A stretch of 64,000 bases of DNA from Pseudomonas reidholzensis (GCF_900536025.1 NZ_UNOZ01000031.1:245870-309869); one strand, 5' to 3'. Shown: positions 1 through 10,130, counted from the stretch's first letter. The notes: a model not told the origin generated them from the letters alone. Made by a program: numbers and translations.

Positions 1-2
1 AG

Positions 3-263
3 GAAGGCCGAGGTATCCAGTTCCACATGCACGGCAGCATCGAGGGCAAGCCGGTCGAAGAGAAATTCTTCCTGCCTAAGGACCAGGTCCTGCCGAGCTT
101 TCTCAGCCTGGCCACGCGCAAGGCCCAGAGCTACATGAGCGCCGGCAAGAAGTTCGAGAGCCTGGGCTCTTCACACAAGATCTACGACCTGATGTTCGAG
201 GACATTCGCCAGCAGCTGGACGTCAAGTCCGGCGACCCGATCAAGCCGGAACACTTGGAGTAG
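3..263 (+). CDS. C-terminal fragment of a small uncharacterised protein
   Basis: An open frame enters from the left edge and ends with a TAG stop at 261-263, giving the last 86 or so residues of a protein whose start is outside the window. The visible part is polar, has no membrane segment, and contains the stretch HMHGSIEGKPVEEKF followed by a helical-looking C-terminus. It loosely resembles small Pseudomonas proteins of the DUF5064 type, but that is recollection only. Codon use matches its neighbours. It is separated from gcsR by a repeat-rich spacer, so it is probably a separate transcription unit. Confidence 0.6.
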   Translation, partial: EGRGIQFHMHGSIEGKPVEEKFFLPKDQVLPSFLSLATRKAQSYMSAGKKFESLGSSHKIYDLMFEDIRQQLDVKSGDPIKPEHLE

Positions 264-385
264 AGCAGCTGCAAGCTGCAAGCTGCAAGATGAGAGCGAT
301 GGCGTCGACGCTGCTTTTTCTTGCGGCTTGAAGCTTGAAGCTTCAAGCTTCAAGCCCTCCCCGGCCACAGCCCTCTACGCTCCCC
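264..385. repeat. AAGCTT-rich intergenic repeat with a 32-bp perfect palindrome
   Basis: Three tandem 7-mers AGCTGCA occupy 267-287. Positions 325-356 form a perfect 32-bp palindrome whose left half is GGCTTGAAGCTTGAAG. A related inverted repeat lies at 31935-31990, so this is a dispersed family. It lies between the upstream stop codon and the gcsR start, where it could act as a terminator-like or mRNA-end structure, but no T tract follows. Confidence 0.75.
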
Positions 386-1894
386 ATGCGCATCCACGTC
401 AGCTTCATCGACCGCGTCGGCATCACCCAGGAAGTCCTGGCCCTGCTCGGTGCCCGTCACCTCAACCTGGACGCCGTGGAGATGGTCCCGCCGAACGTCT
501 ACATCGACGCCCCGACCCTCAGCCCCGCCGTGCTCGAAGAACTCCACGACGCGCTGTTCGAGGTGCAGGGCGTGCAGTCGGTCGAAGTCGTCGACATCCT
601 CCCCGGGCAGCGCCGCCACCTGCAGCTCGATGCCCTGCTGGCCGCCATGAGCGACCCGGTGCTGGCAGTCGACAGCGCCGGCAAGGTGCTGCTGGCCAAC
701 CCGGCCCTGATCGCCCTGTGCGGGCGTGAGTCGGCCGGGCGCTCGGTCGGTGAGCTGTTCAAGGACCCGGACCTGCTGCAGGCGCTGCTGGACAACAACT
801 TCCACCTGCCGATGCGCGAGATGCAGCTCGACGGCCAGAGCCTGCTGCTCGATGCCACGCCGATCACCAACGCCGGCGGCCTGCTCACGCTGTACCCGCC
901 CAATCGCATGGGCGAGCGCCTCTCGGCCCTGCACCACGACCACGCCGAAGGCTTCGACGCGCTGCTCGGCGATTCCCCGGCGATCCGCACCCTGAAGGCC
1001 CGTGCCCTGCGCGTCGCCGCCCTCGACGCGCCGCTGCTGGTGCATGGCGAGACCGGTACCGGCAAAGAGCTGGTGGCGCGTGCCAGCCATGCCCTGAGCA
1101 GCCGTCACGCCGCGCCGTTTCTGGCCCTGAACTGCGCCGCACTGCCCGAGAGCCTGGCCGAGAGCGAGCTGTTCGGCTACGCCCCCGGCGCCTTTACCGG
1201 CGCCCAGCGGGGCGGCAAGCCAGGCTTGATGGAGATGGCCAACCAGGGCACGGTGTTTCTCGACGAGATCGGCGAGATGTCGCCGTACCTGCAGGCCAAG
1301 CTGTTGCGTTTTCTCAGCGATGGCAGTTTCCGTCGGGTCGGCGGTGACCGCGAGGTCAAGGTCGACGTGCGGATCATCAGCGCGACCCACCGCGACCTCG
1401 AGCGCATGGTCGCCGAGGGCAGCTTTCGCGAAGACCTGTTCTACCGCCTCAACGTGCTCAACCTGCAGGTGCCGCCGCTGCGCGAGCGAGGCCAGGACAT
1501 CCTCCTGCTGGCGCATTACTTCATGCAGCAGGCCTGTACGCAGATCCAGCGCCCACCCTGCCGGCTGACCGAAGGCACCCATGCCGCGCTGCTGGCCAAC
1601 CCCTGGCCGGGCAATGTGCGCCAATTGCAGAACGTGATCTTCCGCGCGGCGGCGATCTGCGAGAGCGAGCTGGTCGACATCGGCGATCTGGACATCGCCG
1701 GGACCTCGGTAGCGCGTGGCCAGGAGGCCGAGGTGGCGAGCCTGGAACAGGCGGTCGGGGATTTCGAGCGCGACCTGTTAGAGCGTTTGTACCTGAGCCA
1801 TCCCTCGACTCGGCAGTTGGCCAGCCGCTTGCAAACTTCGCATACCGCCATCGCCCAGCGGCTGCGCAAGTACGGCATCCCCAGTAAATCCTGA
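386..1894 (+). CDS. gcsR: TyrR-like sigma-54 enhancer-binding protein, GcsR type
   Basis: Protein of 502 residues with the TyrR layout: an N-terminal ACT-like domain (about 1-75), a PAS-like segment (about 80-190), an AAA+ sigma-54 interaction domain and a C-terminal TyrR-type helix-turn-helix (about 470-500). Walker A GETGTGKE is at about 221-228 and the sigma-54 contact loop GAFTGA at 268-273. E. coli TyrR lacks that loop, so this is a true sigma-54 activator. The ATG at 386 begins the ACT domain; an in-frame ATG at 335 lies inside the repeat and is unlikely. In P. aeruginosa the orthologue GcsR activates the glycine-cleavage operon in response to glycine. Here the same operon lies just beyond gltS with a sigma-54 promoter and a dyad array, which supports the assignment. 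Confidence 0.85.
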   Translation: MRIHVSFIDRVGITQEVLALLGARHLNLDAVEMVPPNVYIDAPTLSPAVLEELHDALFEVQGVQSVEVVDILPGQRRHLQLDALLAAMSDPVLAVDSAGKVLLANPALIALCGRESAGRSVGELFKDPDLLQALLDNNFHLPMREMQLDGQSLLLDATPITNAGGLLTLYPPNRMGERLSALHHDHAEGFDALLGDSPAIRTLKARALRVAALDAPLLVHGETGTGKELVARASHALSSRHAAPFLALNCAALPESLAESELFGYAPGAFTGAQRGGKPGLMEMANQGTVFLDEIGEMSPYLQAKLLRFLSDGSFRRVGGDREVKVDVRIISATHRDLERMVAEGSFREDLFYRLNVLNLQVPPLRERGQDILLLAHYFMQQACTQIQRPPCRLTEGTHAALLANPWPGNVRQLQNVIFRAAAICESELVDIGDLDIAGTSVARGQEAEVASLEQAVGDFERDLLERLYLSHPSTRQLASRLQTSHTAIAQRLRKYGIPSKS

Positions 1895-2107
1895 GATTGA
1901 CCCGCAGCGCGGTTGCGTGCGGGCCGACGAAACCTTGCGATGAGATCTGCAGCGCCAAATCGGCAAGGTTTTCAGACTTTTCCTAGGAGCTCTTCGGCTA
2001 TTTGAGCGAATACTGCCGCCTCGATGGGTGACCCTGAACCGACGTCCGCCACCTCACAGGCGCATCCAGGCACCGTTCGCCGTCAACGAGAACGAAGAGT
2101 ACCTTAC

Positions 2108-3313
2108 ATGCTAGAACTTGATTTCTACGGCACACTTGTGGCCGCCTCCCTGGTACTTTTGCTGGGGCGCGGACTGGTCAAACGCATCAGTTTTCTGCGC
2201 TTCTACAATATCCCCGAACCGGTAGCGGGCGGTCTGGTCGTGGCGCTGATGCTGCTCGCCCTGCGTGCAGTGGACCTCGAAGTGAAATTCGATACGTCAC
2301 TGCAAAGCCCCTTGATGCTGGCGTTTTTCGCCACCATTGGTCTGAGTGCGGATATTGCCAGCCTGAAGAAAGGTGGACGGGTCGTTGGCGTGTTCCTGCT
2401 CGCGGTCACCGGCCTGCTGGTGGTGCAGAACGCCATGGGCATCGGCCTGGCCAAGGCGCTGGGGCTCGACCCGCTGATCGGCTTGCTGTCGGGCTCGATT
2501 TCCTTGTCCGGCGGCCACGGCACCGGCGCTGCGTGGGGCGCGACCTTCAGCGAGCAGTATGGTGTGGCCTCGGCTACTGAACTGGCGCTCGCCGCGGCGA
2601 CCTTTGGCCTGGTGCTCGGCGGCTTGATCGGCGGGCCGGTGGCCCGACTGCTGATCAACCGTGTGCACACCCCAGGCCTCGAGCACGAGACACCGCGCCT
2701 GGCCAAGGGCTTTGAACAACCGAACGAAGAGCGTTTGATCACGCCCTTTTCAATGATCGAAACCTTCGCCCTGATCTCAGTCAGCCTGATGGGCGGCTCG
2801 CTGTTGAGTGGGGCGCTGCAGGGCAGCGCGCTGGCCTTGCCGACCTTCGTCTGCGTGTTGTTCGTGGGTGTGCTGTTGCGCAACGGGCTGTCAGCACTCG
2901 GGCTCTACCAAGTCTTCGAACGTGAAGTGTCGGTACTGGGCAATGTCAGCCTGTCGCTGTTCCTGGCGATCGCGCTGATGTCGCTCAAACTGTGGGACCT
3001 GGCCGCACTGGCCCTGCCGTTCTTCATACTGCTGGCTGCGCAGACGTTGATCATGGCGCTGTTTGCGATTTTCGTGACCTTTCGAATCATGGGTTCCAAC
3101 TACGACGCCGCCGTACTGGCAGCCGGGCACTGCGGGTTCGGCCTGGGCGCCACGCCAACGGCCATCGCCAACATGCAAGCCGTGACCCAACGCTATGGCC
3201 CTTCGCAGATTGCCTTCCTGGTGGTGCCGATGGTGGGCGCGTTCTTCATCGACATCATCAATGTGATTGTCATCAAGCTGTACCTGGCGCTGCCATTCTT
3301 TGTTTCACTCTGA
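2108..3313 (+). CDS. gltS: Sodium/glutamate symporter GltS
   Basis: Protein of 401 residues, the usual GltS length, hydrophobic throughout with about ten to twelve membrane segments. The glycine-rich reentrant loops typical of the family are visible, for example SGSISLSGGHGTGAAWG (about 150-166) and AAGHCGFGLGATPTAIANMQ near the C-terminus. It imports glutamate with sodium ions across the inner membrane. The start at 2108 was chosen over an in-frame ATG at 2024 because it begins the first hydrophobic segment and follows a purine-rich stretch. It stands between gcsR and the gcv operon with a 213-bp leader upstream; no strong terminator was seen after it. Confidence 0.92.
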   Translation: MLELDFYGTLVAASLVLLLGRGLVKRISFLRFYNIPEPVAGGLVVALMLLALRAVDLEVKFDTSLQSPLMLAFFATIGLSADIASLKKGGRVVGVFLLAVTGLLVVQNAMGIGLAKALGLDPLIGLLSGSISLSGGHGTGAAWGATFSEQYGVASATELALAAATFGLVLGGLIGGPVARLLINRVHTPGLEHETPRLAKGFEQPNEERLITPFSMIETFALISVSLMGGSLLSGALQGSALALPTFVCVLFVGVLLRNGLSALGLYQVFEREVSVLGNVSLSLFLAIALMSLKLWDLAALALPFFILLAAQTLIMALFAIFVTFRIMGSNYDAAVLAAGHCGFGLGATPTAIANMQAVTQRYGPSQIAFLVVPMVGAFFIDIINVIVIKLYLALPFFVSL

Positions 3314-3327
3314 AATCTCGAGGCGCC

Positions 3328-3444
3328 GTATTGAATTCAATACACTGTATTGTTTTCAATACGGAACGCTTTCGAGCGCCATTCGCAAGGGTTTGATCCT
3401 CCAAACGTTTTTACGTTCTTCAGTGGCCGTATCGTTTTCGCTAC
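3328..3444. promoter_or_regulatory. Array of dyad operators, probable GcsR upstream activating sites
   Basis: Two near-identical 16-bp dyads of form GTATTG-N4-CAATAC lie at 3328-3343 and 3347-3362, 19 bp apart. A weaker dyad (GAACG-N4-CGAGC) follows at about 3364-3378. A fourth copy, GTATCGTTTTCGCTAC, is at 3429-3444. The array lies 65-180 bp upstream of the sigma-54 promoter, the usual place for enhancer sites. GcsR of P. aeruginosa is known to bind tandem 18-bp sites upstream of gcvH2. That these are the GcsR sites here is inference. Confidence 0.75.
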
Positions 3445-3508
3445 AGCGAACAGGCGCAGTAGCCATGTGATCGTCTTAAGTCATTGAATTAATTGGAATT
3501 ATTGTAAC

Positions 3509-3524
3509 TGGCCACATTATTGCT
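3509..3524 (+). promoter_or_regulatory. Sigma-54 promoter of the gcvH operon
   Basis: TGGCCACATTATTGCT has the invariant GG (3510-3511) and GC (3522-3523) separated by exactly 10 bases, close to the consensus TGGCAC-N5-TTGC. Transcription would start near 3534, giving a leader of about 50 nt before gcvH. Confidence 0.8.
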
Positions 3525-3586
3525 AAGGAATTCCCGACCAAGAGCGCGGCCCACCGCGCCCACGCCCTGCTTCCCGAGGAATTTCC

Positions 3587-3970
3587 ATGAGCGAGTTGCG
3601 TTTTACCGAAGATCACGAATGGCTGCGTACTGAAGCCGATGGCAGCGTCACCGTAGGCATCACCGCCTTCGCCCAGAACGCCCTGGGTGACGTGGTCTAC
3701 GTGCAACTGCCGGAGCTGCAACGCTACGAGCAAGGTGCCGAAGCCTCCACCGTCGAATCGGTCAAAGCCGCCAGCGGCGTGTACATGCCACTGACCGGTG
3801 AAGTGGTCGCGGTCAACCAGCAGCTCGAAGGCAACCCCGAGCTGGTCAACGAAGACCCGCTGGGCGAAGGCTGGTTCTTCCGCTTCATCCCGGCCGATGC
3901 CGATGCCGTGGCCGCCCTGCTCGACCAGGACGCCTACGACCGCCTGATCAAAGCCAACGCTGACGCCTGA
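3587..3970 (+). CDS. gcvH: Glycine cleavage system H protein
   Basis: Protein of 127 residues, the normal GcvH size. The lipoyl attachment lysine is K60 in the context TVESVKAAS. It shuttles the aminomethyl group between GcvP, GcvT and lipoamide dehydrogenase in the cytoplasm. The start follows a GAGGA Shine-Dalgarno at about 3575. It is the first gene of gcvH-gcvP-sdaA-gcvT and gcvP begins 9 bp later. P. putida-type genomes usually carry a second gcv set, so this is probably the inducible copy used for glycine catabolism (inference from the sigma-54 control). Confidence 0.95.
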   Translation: MSELRFTEDHEWLRTEADGSVTVGITAFAQNALGDVVYVQLPELQRYEQGAEASTVESVKAASGVYMPLTGEVVAVNQQLEGNPELVNEDPLGEGWFFRFIPADADAVAALLDQDAYDRLIKANADA

Positions 3971-3979
3971 GGACCGACC

Positions 3980-6835
3980 ATGACCATCAACCTCGGCACC
4001 GCCAACGAATTCATCGCCCGTCACATCGGCCCGCGCAGCGCCGATGAGCAGGCCATGCTCAGCACCCTCGGCTTCGACAGCCTCGAGGCCATGAGCGCCG
4101 CCGTCATCCCCGACAGCATCAAGGGCACCAGCGTGCTCGGCAGCAGCGACGGCCAGAGCGAGGCCGATGCCCTCGCGGCCCTGAAAGCCATCGCCGGCCA
4201 GAACCAACTGTTCAAGAGCCTGATCGGCCAGGGCTACTACAACACCCACACCCCGGCACCGATCCTGCGCAACCTGCTGGAAAACCCGGCCTGGTACACC
4301 GCCTACACGCCCTACCAGCCAGAGATTTCCCAGGGCCGCCTGGAAGCACTGCTGAACTTCCAGACGCTGATCAGCGACCTCACCGGCCTGCCGATCGCCA
4401 ACGCCTCGCTGCTCGACGAAGCGACCGCTGCCGCCGAAGCCATGACCTTCTGCAAGCGCCTGTCGAAAAACAAGGCCAGCCATAGCTTCTTCGCCTCGGT
4501 CCACTGCCACCCGCAGACCCTCGACGTGCTGCGGACCCGTGCCGAGCCACTGGGCATCGAAGTGGTGGTCGGTGATGAGCGCGAACTGACTGACGTCAGC
4601 GCGTTCTTCGGCGCGCTGCTGCAATACCCGGCGAGCAACGGGGATGTGTTCGACTACCGCGCGCTGGTCCAGCGCCTGCACGCCGCCAACGCCCTGGTCG
4701 CGGTCGCCGCCGACCTGCTGGCCCTGACCCTGCTGACCCCGCCGGGCGAGTTCGAGGCCGACGTGGCCATCGGCAGCGCCCAGCGCTTTGGCGTGCCACT
4801 GGGCTTCGGTGGCCCGCACGCGGCCTACTTCGCCACCCGTGACGCGTTCAAGCGCGACATGCCGGGGCGCCTGGTCGGTGTTTCGATTGACCGCTTCGGC
4901 AAGACTGCCCTGCGCCTGGCCATGCAGACCCGCGAGCAACACATCCGCCGCGAGAAGGCCACCAGCAACATCTGCACCGCCCAGGTGCTGCTCGCCAACA
5001 TCGCCAGCATGTTCGCCGTGTACCACGGCCCGGCCGGCCTCAAGCGCATCGCCGAACGCACCCACGGGCTGACCGCGATCCTCGCCGCCGGCCTCACCCA
5101 ACTGGGCGCCAAGGTGGTCACCGAAGCCTACTTCGACACCCTCACCCTGGCCACCGGCGAGGCCACCGCGGCCCTGCACGACAACGCCCGTGCGCAACGC
5201 ATCAACCTGCGCCAGATCGACGCTGGGCAACTGGGCCTGTCGCTCGACGAAACCTCCACCCAGGCCGATGTCGAAGCGCTCTGGCAACTGTTTGCCGGCG
5301 ACCAGCCGCTGCCGGACTTCGCCACCCTGGCCAACGCCCACGTCTCGCGCCTGCCGGCCGCACTGCTGCGCCAGTCGGCGATCCTCGAGCACCCGGTGTT
5401 CAACCGCTACCACAGCGAAACCGAGCTGATGCGCTACCTGCGCCGCCTGGCCGACAAGGACCTGGCGCTGGACCGCAGCATGATCCCGCTGGGCTCGTGC
5501 ACCATGAAGCTCAACGCTGCCAGCGAAATGATCCCGGTGACCTGGGCCGAATTCGGCAACCTGCACCCGTTCGCGCCTGCTGCACAGAGCCAGGGCTACC
5601 TGCAGATGACCACTGAGCTGGAGGCGATGCTCTGCGCCGCCACCGGCTATGACGCCGTGTCGCTGCAGCCCAACGCCGGCTCGCAGGGCGAATACGCCGG
5701 CCTGCTGGCGATCCGTGCCTACCACCGCAGCCGCGGCGAAGCGCACCGCAACATCTGCCTGATCCCCTCGTCGGCCCACGGCACCAACCCGGCCACCGCG
5801 CACATGGCCGGCATGCGCGTCGTGGTCACCGCCTGCGACGCGCGCGGCAACGTCGACATCGACGACCTGCGCGCCAAGGCCATCGAGCACCGCGACCAGC
5901 TCGCGGCGATCATGATCACCTACCCGTCGACCCACGGCGTGTTCGAGGAAGCGATCGGCGAAATCTGCGCGATCATTCACGACAACGGCGGCCAGGTGTA
6001 CATCGACGGCGCCAACATGAACGCCATGGTCGGCCTGTGCGCCCCGGGCAAGTTCGGCGGCGACGTGTCGCACCTGAACCTGCACAAGACCTTCTGCATC
6101 CCCCACGGCGGTGGCGGCCCGGGCGTCGGCCCGATCGGCGTCAAGTCGCACCTGGCGCCGTTCCTGCCCGGCCATGCCGCGCTGGAAAACACCACCGGCG
6201 CAGTCTGTGCAGCACCGTTCGGCAGCGCCAGCATCCTGCCGATCACCTGGATGTACATTCGCATGATGGGTGGCGCCGGGCTGACCCGTGCTTCGCAGAT
6301 GGCCATCCTCAACGCCAACTACATCGCCCGCCGCCTGGAAGAGCACTATCCTGTGTTGTACACCGGCGGCAATGGCCTGGTTGCGCACGAGTGCATCCTC
6401 GACCTGCGTCCGCTCAAGGACACCAGCGGGATCAGCGTCGACGACGTCGCCAAGCGCCTGATCGACTTCGGCTTCCATGCCCCGACCATGTCCTTCCCGG
6501 TGGCCGGCACGCTGATGATCGAACCGACCGAGAGTGAGTCCAAGGAAGAGCTCGACCGCTTCTGCGAGGCGATGATCAAGATCCGCGAAGAGATTCGCGC
6601 GGTCGAGAGCGGCAGCTTGGACAAGGACGACAACCCGCTGAAAAACGCCCCGCATACGGCGGCGGAGCTGGTCGGCGAGTGGACCCATGGCTACAGCCGC
6701 GAGCAGGCGGTGTACCCGCTGGCGAGCCTGGTCGAAGCCAAGTACTGGCCACCGGTCGGCCGGGTCGACAACGTGTTTGGCGACCGCAACCTGGTCTGCG
6801 CCTGCCCGTCGATCGAGAGCTATCAGGACGTCTGA
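3980..6835 (+). CDS. gcvP: Glycine dehydrogenase (decarboxylating), P protein
   Basis: Protein of 951 residues, matching the single-chain proteobacterial P protein with two homologous halves. The PLP lysine is K703 in NLHKTFCIPHGGGGPG. It decarboxylates glycine and transfers the aminomethyl group to the GcvH lipoyl arm. It starts 9 bp after gcvH, with GAGGACC upstream as ribosome binding site, so the two are co-translated. The C-terminus is intact (CACPSIESY). A REP pair, not glyA, separates it from sdaA. Confidence 0.95.
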   Translation: MTINLGTANEFIARHIGPRSADEQAMLSTLGFDSLEAMSAAVIPDSIKGTSVLGSSDGQSEADALAALKAIAGQNQLFKSLIGQGYYNTHTPAPILRNLLENPAWYTAYTPYQPEISQGRLEALLNFQTLISDLTGLPIANASLLDEATAAAEAMTFCKRLSKNKASHSFFASVHCHPQTLDVLRTRAEPLGIEVVVGDERELTDVSAFFGALLQYPASNGDVFDYRALVQRLHAANALVAVAADLLALTLLTPPGEFEADVAIGSAQRFGVPLGFGGPHAAYFATRDAFKRDMPGRLVGVSIDRFGKTALRLAMQTREQHIRREKATSNICTAQVLLANIASMFAVYHGPAGLKRIAERTHGLTAILAAGLTQLGAKVVTEAYFDTLTLATGEATAALHDNARAQRINLRQIDAGQLGLSLDETSTQADVEALWQLFAGDQPLPDFATLANAHVSRLPAALLRQSAILEHPVFNRYHSETELMRYLRRLADKDLALDRSMIPLGSCTMKLNAASEMIPVTWAEFGNLHPFAPAAQSQGYLQMTTELEAMLCAATGYDAVSLQPNAGSQGEYAGLLAIRAYHRSRGEAHRNICLIPSSAHGTNPATAHMAGMRVVVTACDARGNVDIDDLRAKAIEHRDQLAAIMITYPSTHGVFEEAIGEICAIIHDNGGQVYIDGANMNAMVGLCAPGKFGGDVSHLNLHKTFCIPHGGGGPGVGPIGVKSHLAPFLPGHAALENTTGAVCAAPFGSASILPITWMYIRMMGGAGLTRASQMAILNANYIARRLEEHYPVLYTGGNGLVAHECILDLRPLKDTSGISVDDVAKRLIDFGFHAPTMSFPVAGTLMIEPTESESKEELDRFCEAMIKIREEIRAVESGSLDKDDNPLKNAPHTAAELVGEWTHGYSREQAVYPLASLVEAKYWPPVGRVDNVFGDRNLVCACPSIESYQDV

Positions 6836-6849
6836 GGCGCCTGTCAGAG

Positions 6850-6960
6850 GGGCTGCTGCGCAGCCCTTTCGCGACACAAGGCCGCTCCCACAAGGGGCGG
6901 CGGCGCTCACAATCCCTGTGGGAGCGGCCTTGTGTCGCGAAAGGGCCGCGCAGCGGCCCC
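6850..6960. repeat. REP pair (P. putida 35-bp type), inverted
   Basis: Two arms of about 43 bp face each other around a 24-bp spacer. They share the core CCCTTTCGCGACACAAGG with the GCTCCCAC tail and its complement. Another pair with the same core lies at 18406-18553. REPs of this kind are scattered through P. putida genomes. Here it sits inside an operon, between gcvP and sdaA, where it can fold into a large hairpin in the mRNA. Confidence 0.9.
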
Positions 6961-7001
6961 ATAGGCCCCGTCAAACGACGCGAAGCCCTGGAGGAACCAC
7001 C

Positions 7002-8378
<1,377 letters not shown>

Positions 8379-8404
8379 GCCCAACACTAACCAAGGAGTC
8401 ATCG

Positions 8405-9526
8405 ATGTCCGAAACACTGCTCAAGACCCCATTGCACGGCCTGCACCTGGAACTCGGCGCGCGCATGGTGCCGTTCGCCGGCTATGACATGCCGGTGCAG
8501 TACCCGCTGGGCGTGCTCAAGGAGCACCTGCACACGCGTGAGCAGGCCGGCCTGTTCGATGTCTCGCACATGGGGCAGATCCTGCTGACCGGCAGCGCGG
8601 CCGCCCAGGCCCTGGAAACCCTGGTGCCGGTCGACATCGTCGACCTGCCCGTGGGCATGCAGCGCTACGCCATGTTCACCGCCCCGAACGGCGGCATCCT
8701 CGATGACCTGATGGTCGCCAACCTGGGTAACGAGCAGCTGTTCCTGGTGGTCAACGCCGCCTGCAAAGAGCAGGACCTGGCCCACCTGCGCGAGCACCTG
8801 GGCAGCCGCTGCGAGATCCAGCCGCTGTTCGAGCAGCGCGCCCTGCTCGCCCTGCAAGGCCCGGCGGCAGTCAAGGTGCTGGAACGCCTGGCGCCGGAAG
8901 TGGCCGGCATGACCTTCATGCAGTTCCGCGCCGTCAGGCTGCTGGACCAGGACTGCTACGTCAGCCGCTCGGGCTATACCGGTGAAGACGGCTACGAGAT
9001 CTCGGTGCCGGCGGCCGGCGCCGAAGCGCTGGCCCGGCGCCTGCTGGCCGAGCCCGAAGTGCAGGCGATCGGCCTTGGCGCGCGTGACTCGCTGCGCCTG
9101 GAAGCCGGCCTGTGCCTGTACGGCCACGACATGGACACCAGCACCACGCCCATCGAGGCCAGCCTGCTCTGGGCGATTTCGAAAGTGCGCCGCGCCGATG
9201 GCGCGCGTGCCGGTGGCTTCCCGGGTGCCGAGGTGGTCTTCGCGCAACAACAGCAAGGCGTGGCCCGCAAGCGTGTGGGCCTGCTGCCACAAGAACGCAC
9301 CCCGGTGCGTGAAGGCGCAGAAATCGTCGATGAGGCCGGTACGGTGATCGGCAGCGTGTGCAGTGGCGGTTTCGGCCCGACACTCGGCGCACCGCTGGCG
9401 ATGGGCTATGTCGACAGCCAATACAGCGCACTCGACACGGCCTTGTATGCACTGGTGAGGGGCAAGCGAGTTGCACTGAAAGTGAGCAAAATGCCTTTCG
9501 TAGCGCAACGTTACTACCGCGGCTGA
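8405..9526 (+). CDS. gcvT: Glycine cleavage system aminomethyltransferase, T protein
   Basis: Protein of 373 residues with the folate-binding aminomethyltransferase fold. Recognisable family segments are MVPFAGYDMPVQYP near the N-terminus, HTREQAGLFDVSHMGQ and YTGEDGYEIS. It releases ammonia and passes the one-carbon unit from the GcvH arm to tetrahydrofolate. The start at 8405 follows CCAAGGAGTC. It is the last gene of the operon; a perfect hairpin (9585-9608) follows. Confidence 0.94.
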   Translation: MSETLLKTPLHGLHLELGARMVPFAGYDMPVQYPLGVLKEHLHTREQAGLFDVSHMGQILLTGSAAAQALETLVPVDIVDLPVGMQRYAMFTAPNGGILDDLMVANLGNEQLFLVVNAACKEQDLAHLREHLGSRCEIQPLFEQRALLALQGPAAVKVLERLAPEVAGMTFMQFRAVRLLDQDCYVSRSGYTGEDGYEISVPAAGAEALARRLLAEPEVQAIGLGARDSLRLEAGLCLYGHDMDTSTTPIEASLLWAISKVRRADGARAGGFPGAEVVFAQQQQGVARKRVGLLPQERTPVREGAEIVDEAGTVIGSVCSGGFGPTLGAPLAMGYVDSQYSALDTALYALVRGKRVALKVSKMPFVAQRYYRG

Positions 9527-9584
9527 GGGCACTCGATGGCAGGCGTCAGTTATTCGTTTTCGAACCTGCCTAATAACTTTTGAA

Positions 9585-9608
9585 CATGGCGCCAGCCCAG
9601 GCGCCATG
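9585..9608. other. Perfect 9-bp stem-loop downstream of gcvT
   Basis: CATGGCGCC and its exact complement flank a 6-base loop. No T run follows on the plus strand, so it is more likely an mRNA 3'-end stabiliser or a factor-dependent termination site than a classical terminator. The rest of 9527-9871 (345 bases) holds no gene. It should contain the promoter and long 5' untranslated region of the cold-shock gene, but no clear -35/-10 pair could be fixed. Confidence 0.6.
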
Positions 9609-9871
9609 CCGTCTGCAGCAATCTGTGCGGTGATCGGAAAAGGCGCCGAATGTGGCCATTTCCGGGGCTTGTTTTTCCCGCTGGAGTTGGCGTACATTCG
9701 GCTCACTGTGTTTGCATGGGTCGCAACAGTTCGTGACCTGGGCCGGTAGCCGCGGTCTGCTACAACCCGTTCGACGTCTCTTACTTTCCTGCAATCCAGC
9801 CCAGTACGTTTTCGCCTATTGGATGCGAAAGCAACGGTTATCAATTTTCAAGATTCATAGGAAACAAGACA

Positions 9872-10084
9872 ATGGCTGAGCGTCAGAGCGGTACCGTCAA
9901 ATGGTTCAACGACGAGAAAGGTTACGGTTTCATCACCCCAGAGAGCGGTGCTGACCTGTTCGTTCACTTCCGTGCCATCCAGGGCAACGGTTTCAAAAGC
10001 CTGAAAGAAGGCCAGAAGGTCACTTTCGTCGCGGTCCAGGGCCAGAAAGGCCTGCAGGCTGACGAAGTTCAGGCAGCCGACTGA
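9872..10084 (+). CDS. CspA-family cold-shock protein
   Basis: Protein of 70 residues, a single cold-shock (OB-fold) domain. Both RNA-binding motifs are present: RNP1 KGYGFI (residues 20-25) and RNP2 LFVHF. It binds single-stranded RNA or DNA and acts as an RNA chaperone. The upstream AGGAAAC serves as ribosome binding site. It is monocistronic: a strong terminator follows, and the long upstream gap fits the structured 5' leader usual for cold-shock mRNAs (inference). Confidence 0.95.
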   Translation: MAERQSGTVKWFNDEKGYGFITPESGADLFVHFRAIQGNGFKSLKEGQKVTFVAVQGQKGLQADEVQAAD

Positions 10085-10092
10085 GTTTTGAA

Positions 10093-10130
10093 CAAAAAAA
10101 CCCCTGCATTGATCTGCAGGGGCTTTTTTA
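10093..10130 (+). terminator. Rho-independent terminator after the cold-shock gene
   Basis: Stem CCCCTGCA / TGCAGGGG (10101-10108 and 10115-10122) followed by CTTTTTTT. An A7 run precedes the stem, so it could also work on the opposite strand. Confidence 0.92.

Noticed and set aside
335..385. Upstream start for gcsR adding 17 residues
   Set aside because: The ATG is inside the palindromic repeat and lacks a ribosome binding site; the ACT-like domain begins at 386.
1901..1923. CCCGCA...TGCGGG hairpin after gcsR as a terminator
   Set aside because: Short stem, no following T run; not strong enough to annotate.
3401..3420. CGTTTTTACG considered as a further GcsR dyad
   Set aside because: Too short and too unlike the other three sites to count.
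3476..6910. 1144-codon open frame antisense to gcvH-gcvP
   Set aside because: It mirrors the codon bias of the genuine high-GC genes gcvH and gcvP, has no ribosome binding site and its translation is a low-complexity Val/Gly/Gln/Arg-rich shadow.
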